This document shows positions 1-12,100 of a DNA stretch of 64,000 nucleotides, one piece after another. Location of the stretch: NCBI GenBank assembly GCA_019671135.1, contig JAHRHY010000008.1, positions 434,001 to 498,000 on the forward strand, given 5' to 3'. The translations under genes were made by a program, and so were the position numbers. A model generated the notes under the pieces. That model was not told the origin of the DNA. It did no database searches and saw only the letters and a program-made list of their open reading frames with translations. The stretch comes from Linnemannia hyalina (Eukaryota > Mortierellomycota > Mortierellomycetes > Mortierellales > Mortierellaceae). Numbering within the stretch: position 1 is the stretch's first letter; each line of letters opens with the position of its first letter.

Positions 1-2196
1 TGGAAGCTCGCCATCATCTTCGAGCAGGACGCCGACTTCATCTAGTTTCCAGGAGCGGATGGGTGGAAGTGGAGGGAGTGGGTCGAATGCAAGGACGCCG
101 ACGGCAATGTCGTTCCAAGAGCGACTGAAGGAGCGGGACCGAGAGAAGCAGCAGCGAGACCGAGAGGAGCGTGAGGCTGCTGCTCGCAGTGTGCGTGAAG
201 GTAACAAGCTACACCCTGTTGCCTTTTTTGCTTACTCAATTTATTCACTTGTTGTGTGTGTGTGTGTGATGTGTGGGTGTGTATGTCTTTCATTGTGATC
301 ATCAGTGTCTCGAACAGTCCAGACAAGATTGGGATATCAATCACCATTCATAATATCTTTTATACTTAACCAAATACCTTCCTTTTCTTTCCTCTCCAAA
401 AATTAGACCTGAGGGGAGATTCGGGCAGCAACGTGGCAACACCTACTTCAGCATCAACAACAACCACAACTGGATCCCTCTGGAACAGGCTAAAGGCCGC
501 CAAGGAAGTCGTCACCGCCACAATTACAGGAGAGGAGAAATGGCCTGGTAAGAAAGCGATCTCTTTCTTTTTGATTATTTGTTTGCATTGAAATTGATGT
601 GCATCCACGGAGATTTTATTTCAAAGCCGACAAACAACAAAGCAATCAACCTACTGGCAGAAGAGGGCGGGCTTCTTTTACATATAGAACGAAGGACAGG
701 CAGGACAGCGAGCTAAGGGATACATACAGAGTTGTTACTTTATTTGACATACTCAACAAAAGGATCGAGTTTCGCATGGAAGTAATCATGGTTGTTGCTT
801 ATTCGAAACAAAAAGGGCAAAGAGAAAGAAGGGACAGGGAGAGAAGAAGGGTTCGATTGGCCGCCCCCTTGTGGAGAAAAACAGGCTGTTTGTTCGCTGT
901 GTGCAGCCTTCGTGCTTGCCTGTCCTTTGTGAGGAAGGGATGGACAGAAAAGGGTCACGAGAGCAATTTCGACAAAAAAGCGAAATGATAATAATAATAA
1001 GGAGGTTCAGAGCACACAAAGGGATGAACAATAGACGTATTGCTACTTCTGCTGCTCAACAATTGACCCAATCTTATTTTGCTTTATTACTTGTAGAATC
1101 GGACGACTCGGATCATGAAGGCGAGACACATGTGAGCAGGATCCTGCGCGAGTATGACGACAAACGGGAGGAGGCCGAGATGGCCAAGAAGATTGCAGAA
1201 CTCGAGATGACACCCTACAACGACTCCAAGTCATCATCTCTTTCAAAGGCGACTGGAGCTGGAGCCAATTCTACCAGCAGTAGTAACAGTGGATCTGGAA
1301 GTAAGAGCCAGTACCTGCGTGATCGTGATGCTACCCGTCGTGACCCTTCATCGGGTGGTGGAGGTGCGGATCGAGAGGATTATTATGGACGGTCGCTTCG
1401 TGCACGAGGACTCGGTGCAGATGGGGCAACGTCGCCGTCCATCTCGTCGACGAATAGCGGTGTTAGCAATAACAGCTATGGATCTTCGTCAAGTGGTGGA
1501 AATCCACCAGCGAGCGCGAATCGGTACAGGACCACCAGTGATTTGAGCCGAGACGATGCATTGAGTCGGTTGGAGGGCAAGAGCGAAGGCGACAAACTGG
1601 CGGCGCAAGTCAGCCATCTCGGAAGTACAACCCCTCGAGGTGGACGCGCCCACTCGCCTAACCCGAGCTCAAGAAACCGGGATCATCAGGATAACAGTAA
1701 CGGATATCACCAACAGGGGTATGGCGGACAGCTCTCACCGTCTTCTGCAGGTAATGGAAACCAGTACTCGTCCTCGGCACCCTCTCAACGATCCATCTCG
1801 CCAGCCTCGAACCGGAGGTACGATTCGCCTTCTCCAAGTGGCCCACCACCACAGCAGGGTAGATATGTAGCTGCTTCCCCACAGCCCTCTTCGCCTTCTT
1901 ACCCTAATAACAACAACAGCTATGGATCTCCTTCAAGCCGTGGCGGCGGCGGCGATCCATACAGCAGCCGTGGTCAGCCACCACCACAGCAGTCTCGCCC
2001 GGGCCCTGGACAAGGAGTTCGTCCGGACTATGATCGTCGACCAACTTACCCACCAAATGGTAGTGGTGGTCCTCCTCCACAACAAGGAGGCACCCTTGGT
2101 GCGTACGGACAGCGACAGCAGTACCAGCAGTACCAGCAGCAGCAGAACCATCAACAGCAGCGCCAGCAGCAGTACTCTTCCAACAACTACTTTTAG
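1..2196 (+). CDS. Low-complexity protein with Mso1-like segment (5' partial)
   Basis: The gene enters from the left edge, so its start is not in the window. Three exons fit in frame: up to 200, 407-547 and 1097-2196, with GT-AG introns of 206 and 549 nt; both junctions split a codon after its first base. The visible protein starts with a Ser/Gly-rich stretch and a charged, probably helical segment (SFQERLKERDREKQQRDREE). Then comes SLWNRLKAAKEVVTATITGE and, across the second intron, an acidic DSDHEGETHVSRILREY motif. The pairing of a SLWxxLK helix with an acidic xTHVSRxLRxY motif resembles the Sec1-binding region of fungal Mso1 proteins, which act in exocytic vesicle fusion. This is remembered family knowledge and a tentative match. 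The remaining 300 or so residues are Ser/Pro/Gln/Asn-rich and look disordered. The gene is well supported; the function is not. Confidence 0.6.
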
Positions 2197-2759
2197 ACAC
2201 CTTTTTCGTCTTTTGAACGAAAAGGGAAGGCGCCTTGACTTGCATACACATAATACAAAAAAGGTGCCTTTTTTTTATCTGAGCGTGTTTGTTGATAATT
2301 AAGTGGTTCGTTAAAGTATGTGAGACGTGCTGTGTCTTAATGGTTTTAGATCAACTAGTACTAGGAAGCGTGGTTGTTAGGGAGAGTAGAGACGCGGTGG
2401 GGCCTGGTTTGAGTGGAGGCGCGGTTTGTGAAGAGCGGAGGCGAAATTAAGAGAGCAGTCTACGATACTATCACAGTATCCCAGCGGAAGAATGGGAAGT
2501 GCGCCGCTGGGTGTGACTCAGGGGTGGCTACTGTTTAACGGAATACCATCGTTCATGGCTCTTGGATTTCTGTCGTGGGAGCCGGCCCCTGTTTGGATGA
2601 CTTGCTAACTGATGCGAGCTGTGGGATGCAAACATTCGAAAGTTGACCGACTTCTTCAGGAGTGTATATGCAGGGTAGAGTGGAGTAGCTGAATTAGAAT
2701 GATTAAATAAAGGCGTTGGTTATTATTTTTAATGAAGTGATCGTTAGGCATGGTCATTA
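2197..2759. other. Intergenic, 3' flank
   Basis: No coding signal is visible. An AATAAA at 2706-2711 could be a distant polyadenylation signal for the upstream gene. A short inverted repeat lies near 2463-2479 (GATACT, 5-base loop, AGTATC). Confidence 0.5.
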
Positions 2760-3422
2760 CTAAAATACGACGCCAATAATGGTCACAGTCGAGTTGGTCC
2801 TGAGTGCTTCAGACAGCGCCTGGGCTCCATTGTCTCCGATCGAGGTGCCTCCCAAGGACAAAGTGGTCAGAGTCGAGTTCACCATGAGTGCCTCAGAGAG
2901 TGCTTGAGCTCCGTCAGATTCGATAGGATTGCGCGACAAGTCCAAAGTGGTCAGGGTTGAGTTGGCCTTGAGTGCCTCGGACAGCGCCTGAGCTCCGTTG
3001 TCTCCGATCGAGTTGTCCTCCAAGTCCAAAGTGGTCAAGTCGAGTTGAACTTGAGTGCCTCAGACATTGCCTGAGCTCCGTCGTCTCCGATCGAGTTACC
3101 CCTCAAGTCTAAAGTGGTGAGAGTGGAGTAAGCCATGACACTAAAAAACTAATTTGTCTCTGGCAGATGTCAATGATAGTTTTCCATAGGCAGAGCTCTG
3201 AATCTTCAAGCTTTGTATAAGGTGCTTGTTTCTCTCAACAGATTTCATGCTGAGGCCATGTTTCGACAAGACGACAGAGTTGTAGAGTGGAGGCGTGAAA
3301 GAATCGTTCCAATCCTGACTCACACGCGCACAGGTCGCGAGGTCTTTGAGGCCAAGGCTGCTGGCAATTATTGAGCGAATCTCATGTAGATCGAGGGGAT
3401 GTGTCCGGAACATCTTATTCAT
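2760..3422 (-). pseudogene. F-box/leucine-rich-repeat protein, frameshifted
   Basis: On the minus strand an N-terminal segment starts at 3422 (MNKMFRTHPLDLHEIRSIIA, then LKDLATCARVSQDWND) that looks like a degenerate F-box-type helix bundle. It is followed by about four 28-residue leucine-rich units of the form NSTLTTLDLxxNSIGDxGAQALSEAL, as in ribonuclease-inhibitor-like repeats. Two single-base lesions break the reading frame. The first is a run of six A at 3143-3148 that creates a stop (LVF*); one base fewer would read through into the repeats. The second is a missing base near 3037/3038 inside a repeat. Related proteins in Mortierella form a large family and are presumed to be substrate adaptors or recognition proteins (family knowledge). 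The last unit degenerates to TIIGVVF before the stop. A sequencing error cannot be excluded, but neighbouring accessory genes are broken in the same way. Confidence 0.7.
2795..3130 (-). repeat. Tandem 84-bp LRR-coding repeat
   Basis: The landmark GCTCC occurs at 2824, 2908, 2992 and 3075, giving spacings of 84, 84 and 83 bp. The 83-bp spacing marks the one-base deletion in the last interval. Each unit encodes one 28-residue leucine-rich repeat. Confidence 0.85.
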
Positions 3423-3942
3423 AAAGCTGAAGAACGTGATCGTGACGGGGATGGCGAGTAGAGTGATGATGGGTCACAAGAAGGTGGGATAACGAAGGAA
3501 TGAGGAAAAGAAGAAGGTAAGGAAGAAAGAACAAAATGAAGAGGATAAGCAAGATGACAGTGATGTTGTTGAGTTGTCAATGACGTGGATTGTTAAAGCA
3601 ACAGAGCAAGAGAGTGTGAATGAGGGAATGAGCAAGAGAAGGAAGGAGGAGGCTAGAAAGAGATCGCATGACATATAGTTCATGCAATTCATACGATTTG
3701 GCATCTTCCATGAGGTCTCCCTTTCTTCCAGAGCTACCACTCTTTCGAGACAACATGAGGAATGTCAGAAGGGGCAACAACGCAGGAGAATGATGTATCA
3801 TGGTTGCGCAATGAAAATTTCAAGGGAGCCGAGGAAAAATTCAAGGGTGCTAGTCGACGGATCACTTACAAAGTGCTCTACCCTTGTCCCTATTTATGTG
3901 GAAATGTCGAACGAGAAAGAACACTCAATCTGCACACCACTT
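3423..3942. other. Intergenic between two broken genes
   Basis: I see no supported gene. Open frames here are short, and the purine-rich block at 3478-3660 explains most of them. The stretch probably holds the promoter side of the F-box/LRR relic and the 3' flank of the next gene, both on the minus strand. Confidence 0.4.
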
Positions 3943-4934
3943 CTATGACGCTGGACAGTTCTTGACGATGCTGAGGGTAGGTCCGGTGATGCCCAGAATC
4001 TCCTCGAGTGGAGATGGCAATAGAGTGCCGGCAATACCGGTTGTCTGATCGACGATCAACTTCAGGAAGTCTGTCAGACCAGCATCATTACTAGCAATCA
4101 AGCCGTCAGCAGTCTTGCCAATGGTCGGCTGCAGGACAATGAACGCCGCGGCGGCAGCTAAGGGTTGAGAGAAAGACAGAAAAAAGGAGGATATGAATAA
4201 AGAGTACGCGTGAAAGGGAGAAGAAGAGAAGGATGAGAAAGTCACTTACGAGGGAACTTGAATGTGAGGTATGCTCGGAGAATAGGCACGCCAATCTTGA
4301 TAACATATCCAGAAAGAACGACCAATCCAGTGCAGTCGGCCTTGGCGCCCGTGCAAGAAGCCAGTTCAGCTGATTCCTTGAAGATCTGATCCAAAATGCC
4401 ATAAACGGCCTGGAATGACTGAATCCGTGATTTCGAAAGTGGGTCCCAAGGACTTCTGGACGCTCTTGATGACATCGGACGATCTGAGGAATAGTGTGCG
4501 CAAGCGTTGCAGCGATCGACCCGGCACTGTCGACACCGTTGTCAAAGTAAGCTGTCAGGTTGGTTCCGAGGGCGAGCTTGAGGAGCTTCGAAGCCTCAGG
4601 ACCAAGGGGCAGCTCCTTGATGATTACAAGAGAGTTGCGGATCGAATCCTTGAGGGCACAATCAGAGGGACACAATCGGGCATGGTCGTAGTTGTTCCAA
4701 CTGTCGATGTCGTCGCGGTGGTTGCCGCAGCGATGGTGACTCCATTGTGGCTGTGGTGATAGTCTTGACTCCATTCGTAGTTGTGACCACCGGCGTAATA
4801 ATGCATTCACCGTCGCAAGCTTTGGTGAACTTAGGTGTTTTAATTCCACTCGAACCCTGACTTTCACCCCTTTTATTCTCTTCCATTAGCTTATGCTTCT
4901 GTCCTATCACTAGCCGATTCCTTTTTTTACGCAA
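3943..4934 (-). pseudogene. Unrecognised Cys-containing protein, probably broken
   Basis: Minus-strand fragments can be chained into one protein-like series. It starts with a CDGECIITPVVTTT segment and a Thr-rich linker. A helical region follows (DCALKDSIRNSLVIIKELPL, then FDNGVDSAGSIAATLAHTIP), then AVYGILDQIFKESAELASCT, and the chain ends in IVKNCPAS. A clean intron at 4158-4249 (GTAAGT donor, phase 1) separates the last two coding parts. Between the other parts the frame changes near 4476-4482 and 4412-4418, each fitting one extra base, and again around the Thr-rich linker near 4675-4740. Four scattered Cys residues and the Thr-rich linker suggest an extracellular protein, but I find no signal peptide, so the 5' end may be missing. 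I do not recognise the family. The alternative is an intact gene with small unrecognised introns. Confidence 0.45.
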
Positions 4935-5319
4935 TCACACTCTTCGTCTTCACTTGCAAACCCTTCCTCGCATTTTTTCCCTTGTGCTTGTTTGATATTT
5001 TAGTCTCTCGTTCATAGACTCATCTTCGTCTCGTCGTCGCTCCCTATGTTGCTCCCTTTTTTGTTATTCTGTGGTTATCGCTCCCTAGTCGCTCCTTTTG
5101 TTATTTTCTTGTTGTTATTTAAAGCACAGCCAAAGGGCTATGACTGCACCTTCTCGAGGTGAATGGGTTGTACTAGAGTTGTGTGTGATATTCGCGTATG
5201 TGATCGTTTGTTAACGAGTGGATGTGTGTGTATCTGCGGGTGTGTGAGCACGATGTGCATTTGTGCACACACAGGCATCAATTCTGCCCTGATACTCACC
5301 CGAGAAGATCCTTGGCGCA
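4935..5319. other. Intergenic
   Basis: T-rich sequence with a repeated 'cgctcc' theme and a GTGTGTG-rich patch near 5180-5260. No coding signal that I trust. The relic downstream has no recognisable 5' part here, so the missing NACHT portion is not hidden in this interval. Confidence 0.4.
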
Positions 5320-7836
5320 TTTTCTGGAGATTTTTTAACTACTCCACCGACACCCTGGCATCGATTGACGATCGCCCGCTGTCCCACAGGAGTCTTGCCA
5401 CAGAGCCTTCAATTGTGCAGTTTTTGTCCGAGCGTGTCCGGATGAACCCTGATTTCAAGGACCACCTCCATCCCATCATCGAACTTTCCAAGGCCAACGA
5501 GGGCGCACCTATGGCCGCAGCGAACGCGATCACTAGAACACAGTCACTATCCTTATCTGGGCCGGGTTCGATTCAACGGTGCTGATTTTCGAGGCATCAG
5601 CATACCTGGGGCGTATCTATCAGGTGGGCAATTCGATTCTGCACACTTTCGTAGGGCCAATTTAACTGGGGGCAACCTCACCAAGATCTGAATTCGAGAG
5701 GCAGATTTCACACATGCTCGGATGGAGGGAGTTCAGTTTGGAGAGTTGCCTTATTTGGTGGAAGATGAAGAGGTGCATGCGTGTGCTATTTCGCCAGATG
5801 GGAGGTCATCCGCGGTAAGTCTCGCCAGATGCGACATATACCTATATGATATAACCACATGGACAAGAATTCACGGCCTGAAAGGACACCAGAGTGGGAT
5901 CGCTAGCCTCGCCTATTCACCGTCCTGTCAGCAGCTCATCTCAGGCAGTAAGGGATTGGCGGCGCGGCTGTGGAGCTGCTCGACATGGACCATTGATTAT
6001 ATTCTTCAGAGGCATACCAAGGGAGTGACAGCAGTCGCATTTTCTCCTTGTGGCAGGCAAGTCGCATCGGCCAGCGGTGAAACGCACATGAGGTTGTGGG
6101 ATACCGGAACAGGAGATATCCTTAAGGTCTTTCAGTATACCTTCGATGTCACCAGCATTGCCTACTCACCCGACGGGCGAACGATTGTATCTGGCGGTCA
6201 ACATGACACAACAGGCACAGTTCGGAAAGTCAACACACGCACTGGGCATCTTGGGCTGGTTGTGAAGAGCGATACAGGCATTTGTTGCGTTGCATTTTCG
6301 ACGGACGGCAGGTGGTTCGTGTCAGGGGATAGAGGTGGAAAGTTGTGGCGATGGGAGACGACTCAGGGGAGAAGGGGCAAGGCAGGACTCTGTTGGAGTG
6401 GCCATAGCAGCGGAGTCTCGCGCATCGCCTTTTCTCCAAACGGTTTGTTGTTGGCTTCGTCCTACGACAAAATGGTCAAGTTGTGGAACACAGAGTCAGG
6501 AAGCCATGTGTCCATCTTCAACGGCCACGCGGCACCGGTTGTCGATTTCACACTCTCAAGCGATGGCTCACAGCTGGCTTCTTGTGGATTGGATAAGACT
6601 GTGAGACTATGGGTGCTGAACTCCACTAATACAGGACCAAACCACTATGGCTCAATTGGTTCTACTTGTGGTGTGGCATACCCTCCAGATGGCAGGCATG
6701 TAATCTACTGGGGGGACGATGGATCCGTCGGACGGTACGGTGAAGTCACTAGTCAATCTAGTCTAGTTCCCCCCCCCCCCCCCCCCGGTTCATACCAAGA
6801 CGGAGGCATCGTCTTTTCGACTGACGGCCTTCGAGTCGCGACGTTAGGGAGAAGAGGAAATGTGAGGATATGGAGTGTTGAGACGGAGCAGGGGAGTTTT
6901 GTCCTTCGAGACCCTGAGGGAGAAGTCCATACTGAGGCCTCCCAGCAACACGATGATTGAATTGCTGCCGCGAGCAATGGCAGGAGGACTGCGCGAATCT
7001 GGCATATCCATCCCAAACGCCATGAGCGACGCGCACCTGTCATGCTGATACGAACATGCCCTACCGGCCCTGTCTCAAGATTAATGTTCTCGCTGGATGG
7101 TCACCACGTCGTCTCTCGCAATCGTGATGGATCAGCTGGAAGTTGGGACGCGAATAGTCATGATCTTCCTCGACGACTGCCTCGGAAAAGCGTCTTTTTT
7201 CCTAGTTGCCAAATACATCGCTGATCGCCTTTACTGATGAAAACCCGGATATACAACTCTGTAATGTCCAGAATGGAGAACGCCACATCTTAATCCGTGA
7301 TGGAAACATCCGTACCTTTGGGGTCTCATCATGTGGACTGTGGATCGCTGGGGGGTTGTGAGAATTATGTTCATCTTTGGCATTCCTCCTCGGACTGCAA
7401 ATCACACATATGGAGACGTGTTGGGGCTGCTCCCAATTTCTTTGAGAGTGTCGAAGCAATTGTTTGGAGGCCTCAGGCATTTGGAATTTGTTGTCATCTG
7501 CGTGGATGGATCCGCCCGGGCGTGGAGGTTGCGGGAAGAGTTGGATGGAGCGGTAGTTCTGGCTTGGAGTATCGGATTTACGGGCTTGTTTTCTCCGGTG
7601 CGGTGATAGCCGGTACTGTCGGTCTCGGTGAGATTAATCGGAGGCTGCTCAAGCAATACGGTGCCAACGATAGGTCTTCGCCTTCGGGTTTGGAGGGTCA
7701 AGGAACGCCAGATGTACTGGTGCAGTTGGATCCCTTGGAGGAATCGAATGTCTCAGATATGGAGGAGTGGCAGCGAGAGAAAGGCGGTACGGACGATGAG
7801 GACGAGGGAGACCAAGAAGGCGAGGAGGAAGAGTAA
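5320..7836 (+). pseudogene. NACHT/WD40 STAND protein relic, C-terminal half
   Basis: Reading along the plus strand there is first a helical segment with RSLATEPSIVQFLSERV. Next is a short pentapeptide-like linker (RFNGADFRG, AYLSGGQF, ANLTGGNL). Then MEGVQFGELPYLVEDEE leads into about ten WD40 repeats, seen as SPDG..LASxxxDKxVRLW motifs. The protein ends in a tail with GLGEINRRLLKQ and an acidic end. This order matches the C-terminal half of Mortierella NACHT-WD40 proteins, STAND ATPases proposed to act as fungal NOD-like receptors (family knowledge). The NTPase part is absent. Lesions seen: a frameshift near 5570, TGA at 5689-5691 where a Trp is likely, TGA at 6958-6960 with WD40 coding continuing in frame behind it, and further frame changes between 7200 and 7600. 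The longest intact piece is 5722-6960. Confidence 0.8.
6769..6786 (+). repeat. Homopolymer C18
   Basis: Eighteen consecutive C in the WD40 relic, read as six Pro. It interrupts a WD40 blade, and any slippage would shift the frame. Confidence 0.9.
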
Positions 7837-9102
7837 AGTACCCTTTTCATGTCTCTCTCCATTCATCAGCCTTTTACTTTGACAACGTTCTGAATACAAT
7901 AGCAGGTTAAACTGTAGTAACGAGAGCTGTTGTTCAAGAGGAGATATGCGATGGAATATCGTGTTGCGAGCAGAGCGTTAGTGTGTCCATTTTTTTGCAC
8001 CTTGTTTTTGCTAATGGCTCGCGCAAAGAATCGTTGGTTAAACAAGGCGAGACGAACAAAGTTGGTGGCAAACGGACGTTCCTGATATTTTGTGTAGTTC
8101 CTGAGCTTAGGGGCGAAGCGATGTGATACTCACTTTGTCAAGGTGGCTAACGACAGAGAAAACGCCATGTGTAGGTAGCAATAAGCAGGGTTTTGTTTTT
8201 GTGTGCGTCTTTTTTGACTTTTGCATGCTCACTCTTTACCTGCATTTGTATTTCTTTCATTTTTCTTTCTCGCAATCCTTGTGCTTGGTGTAGCGAGTTC
8301 GGGCTATAGATCTAAAAAAAAGAAAGGAAAAAAATCCTGAACGACCAAAGGGGTCGGCAAAGGAATAACACTTTTTTTTTTGTTTGTTCATCCTACCACT
8401 GATACTCTACCCGAACCTTGAAAAGCCCGCCTAACCTAGTTCTACACTATTCCTTTCCCTTCTCATTCGTCCAAAGAATAGGGAATAAGAAGGCGTCGTT
8501 AACATCATCTCCGTCCCATACTCGCCTCTCTACGCCCACAAATGGGAGGCAGAAAAAAAAAGTCCAATAATAACAAACCATTGTCACTTCCTACACCACG
8601 CCCTTCATACAAAGAGTACAGTTCACCCAGGAACACAATAATTTGGTGGCGTCAAATGAGGGCAAGGCGTCTGTGCTCGAACTTTGATCAAAGATCTATG
8701 GTTTGCTCTCCACTCCAGTTCAAGTAAGTTATCCAATTGAATAGTATTGTTATTGTATTTAACAAACACAAACAGGGAGGGACGCTAGTTGAGGAAAAAA
8801 AGAGGTAGCGAATGAATATGCGGCGTGTGGGCGTGCAGTGTGGAGAAAGGAGAAATAGGGGACGAAGGGGAGGAGTGGAAAAAAGTATAAAAGGGTGGAG
8901 TGGATCGACAGGTTGTTGCGTCCTGCGCTTGCGTGCTTATTTGAACGGTCAATTAGAGAAACTGGTAATAATCGTCGGGCAATAATAAATAAATAACAAG
9001 ATCCCACTCCTTCCTAAAATCACCAAAAAGGCTCAGGAACCTTGTTAAAAAATGCAAAGGAATGTTTTTAGTCGTTTTTGTTTTTTCTTTTTGGTTTTTG
9101 GT
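7837..9102. other. Intergenic, 3' flanks of converging genes
   Basis: No gene is supported. The stretch is AT-rich with several short A and T runs. A 61-codon frame at 8542 has no recognisable content and I do not call it. The right part should hold the 3' untranslated region of the zinc-finger gene on the minus strand. Confidence 0.5.
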
Positions 9103-12100
9103 TTACTCGTCAACATAATCACCATCGTCTTCATCGTCTCCCTCCTCCTTCAGATCCGCTAACCCTTCCTCCTCCTCCTCCTCCTCCTCTTCACCACTTC
9201 CTCCGACAGGACCACGACGATGATCATACTCCTCCCCTCCATCGCCAGCCATCCTACCTCCAACAGCATTGAAATCCTTCAGATCATCAATGCTCTCATA
9301 ACTCAACCCAACGTCTCCCGAGAAATGGCTTCCCCTATCATCCGATGACGAAGAACCAGATATTCCAGCCATCATCATCGACGACGCACCACCCCCACTA
9401 CCTTCCATCTTCATTCCTCCTGAGCCACTGCCACCAATGTCCTCAGAATAAGGTACAGGGTTCCGGATCCGCTTCCTAGAGAGATCCAGCATATGAACCG
9501 TCTTCTCATGTGTCCGCAGGTTATGCAACTGTGTATACGACTTGTCACACCCCTGTTGCGAACACTTGAACGGCTTAAACTTGTACTCCTTGTGCGACGC
9601 CCGGATATGCAACGCCAGACTCTTGCGCTGCGAAAAGGCCTTGGTACACCCGGGGATGATACACAAAAAGGGGCGAGGTTTTTGAACAGGGGTATGGCCG
9701 GTCCGCTCGTGTGATTTGAGGTTGTGGAGTTGGGTGTAGGCCTTGTTACAACCGGGGAAGGAACATTCAAAGACTCGGGCGGCGACTGCAGTCCGGGGGT
9801 GTCCTCCTGGTCGGGGTTTGCCGGATGTGGGTGATGAAGCTGTTGGGGACGAACCTCCTGCTGTAGATGTAGATCCTGTAGCTATCGTCAAACCGTGGAG
9901 GCCGCCTCCTGAGTTGTTGTTATGGCTAGACTCATCCGAAAACTCCGCTCCGTTCAAGACCGATGACATCGACAAGTTGGGCAGACTGCTGCTGTAATGA
10001 TGGTTATGGCTGTGGTTGTTATGGTGATGGTGCTGGTGATGTTGGTGCTGGTGCATGCCGGGGTGTGGTGACTCCGAGAACGAGATATTGGTTGCTCCCA
10101 AAGTCGAAGTAATAGAAGACATGATTCCGCTCGATGCAATCGACGACGAGGAAGTCATAGAGCTAGTCCTGGTTCGACGCTTTTTGAGTGACTTGCTCTG
10201 GCCACCAGTCGTCGTCGTGTAAGCAGACTGACTTCTCTGTGGTCCCGAGGGTGGGGTCGGTCTCGTGACAGTGCTCGCGACATTGACAGCAGCAGCAGCG
10301 GCGGTGCTGATGTTGGTCGCACTTGCGCCTTTACCGCCACCCATCGGAGTAGATGGCGCTGACATGTAAGAGGCGACCGAACCATAGTTTGGGTGAGACA
10401 TCATCCCGCCGGGTGGACCTAACCCCATCGGGACTGAATCCAGCGACACCGACAGTGACTTGTGCGCCGCTGCGGCAGCAACCGCGCTTCCTGAATTGAG
10501 CAAAGAGAATTGTAATGGGTGAGAGGGTGACACCAAGGGCAGTCCATCCATCGATGCTGCTGCTGCTCCCGCCATTCCTCCGGTCTGCTGCTGTTGATGC
10601 TGAGAAGCTAATGACGAAGAAGAGTCCTGTCCACCGTGTTGCCCGTGATAGTTGCTGTCCGAGTACTCCATGAGCCCTCTTCCTAGTTGTTGACGGTTCG
10701 CCTGTCCACGCTAAGGAAAGTAAAAAGTAAGTTTAGCAAACCTATTTCTCTGTCTCCTTCAGGATTATTTCGGTGAGCAATAATGGAACCATCTACAAAC
10801 TTACAGCTCTGTCATTGGTGGAGACGCCATGTCCGTCAAAGTATCCACCTCCGGAAGCATAGGCAGTATCATGTGGCGTATGAGCAGCACCGCTGTCTGC
10901 TGCCGTGAACAATCTCGTTTGCTTTTGTTGTTGTCGATCTGAATGGTCTAAAAGGGGTTGAACGAATCAAAAGAATGAAGAAAAGGTTAATGATCTGAAG
11001 AAAAAGATAAATAATGAAGGCCAAATGGTAGAAGGGAGGCGAGCGTTTGCTCTATGTCGCTTCTCGGACAATTTCTTTGGCAGAGGCGAACGTGTCAATT
11101 GGGGGAGTAAACAAGGTTGGAATGAAAACAAATCAGCAATTAAATGACAAGAACGTAACCCAATTCCTGTCATGCTCCCTCTTGGCAAACTGTAACTTTC
11201 TTTATCCTTTTCTCATTCAAAAGCAACGCCCACCTCGAGGCGCACTCTTCATTTCCTTCCTATTTTTACCATATCCAGGCAACTCTCTTATCTTTGCCCT
11301 TGGTGCAATTTCTTGCTTGATGCGAATTAACTGATCCGATCATGTCAAACCCCGGTACATGTCTCGTTTCAAAAACCCTGTTACATCCCTCTTCTGATAC
11401 CGATAAAAAAAACGGCGAGAAACAAAAAATGGGGGTAATGATGGTGTTGGATGGTGATAACATGTCCAAGTTCCTTTCGTGGTTCGTTCCGATTTCTGGG
11501 AACTGGTGGGCGATGTATGATCACCTACACACTCAGGGACTCTGTTTCAATAACTAATCCGGTTACGGTGATAACGACGGAACAAATGTCCACACGACAC
11601 TCAAACAAAAAAGCTTAATGACTTTGACGAAGCTGCCTCAACATAAACAGGAGCAACCATGCAGACCCATGCGTCTCGCTGTCTCTCCTAGACGTGCTGT
11701 CATTCAGCCTGAGACCAAAACACTATTCGAGGCCCTTTCGTCGTCTTCTTGCTTCACTCCAAAGAGATATTTCCAAACATCAAAAGAAAATAAAAAGGTG
11801 TGGAGATACGACATCATTATCGAGGCGTGCCTGCAATATGAGCACTTCGATACATATAATCGCGTACGCCCTTTGTGTGTCTGTCCTTCCTTCATGCAAG
11901 TAAATGTGATATCTTGGTTACGACCAAAAAAAGGAGAGGAGGTAATAGAAAAGGGAGTAATGAGATTCTAACAACCGATCGGCCGACTCGAGGCGCCGGC
12001 CGATAGACCGATAGCGGACGGATGAACGGACTAGCCGACAACTCGTCCAAATGACCAACCACCATCTCTCCAAAAAATAAAATAAAGATGAGAGCAATGA

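Noticed and set aside
2795..3130. CRISPR-like regular repeats
   Set aside because: Units are 84 bp, contiguous, without spacers, and encode leucine-rich repeats.
5550..5585. tRNA-like T-loop (GGGTTCGATTC)
   Set aside because: It lies in the pentapeptide linker of the NACHT/WD40 relic and no acceptor, D or anticodon arms can be folded around it.
8542..8727. 61-codon open frame
   Set aside because: No domain, no partner exon and no codon bias distinguishing it from the intergenic DNA.
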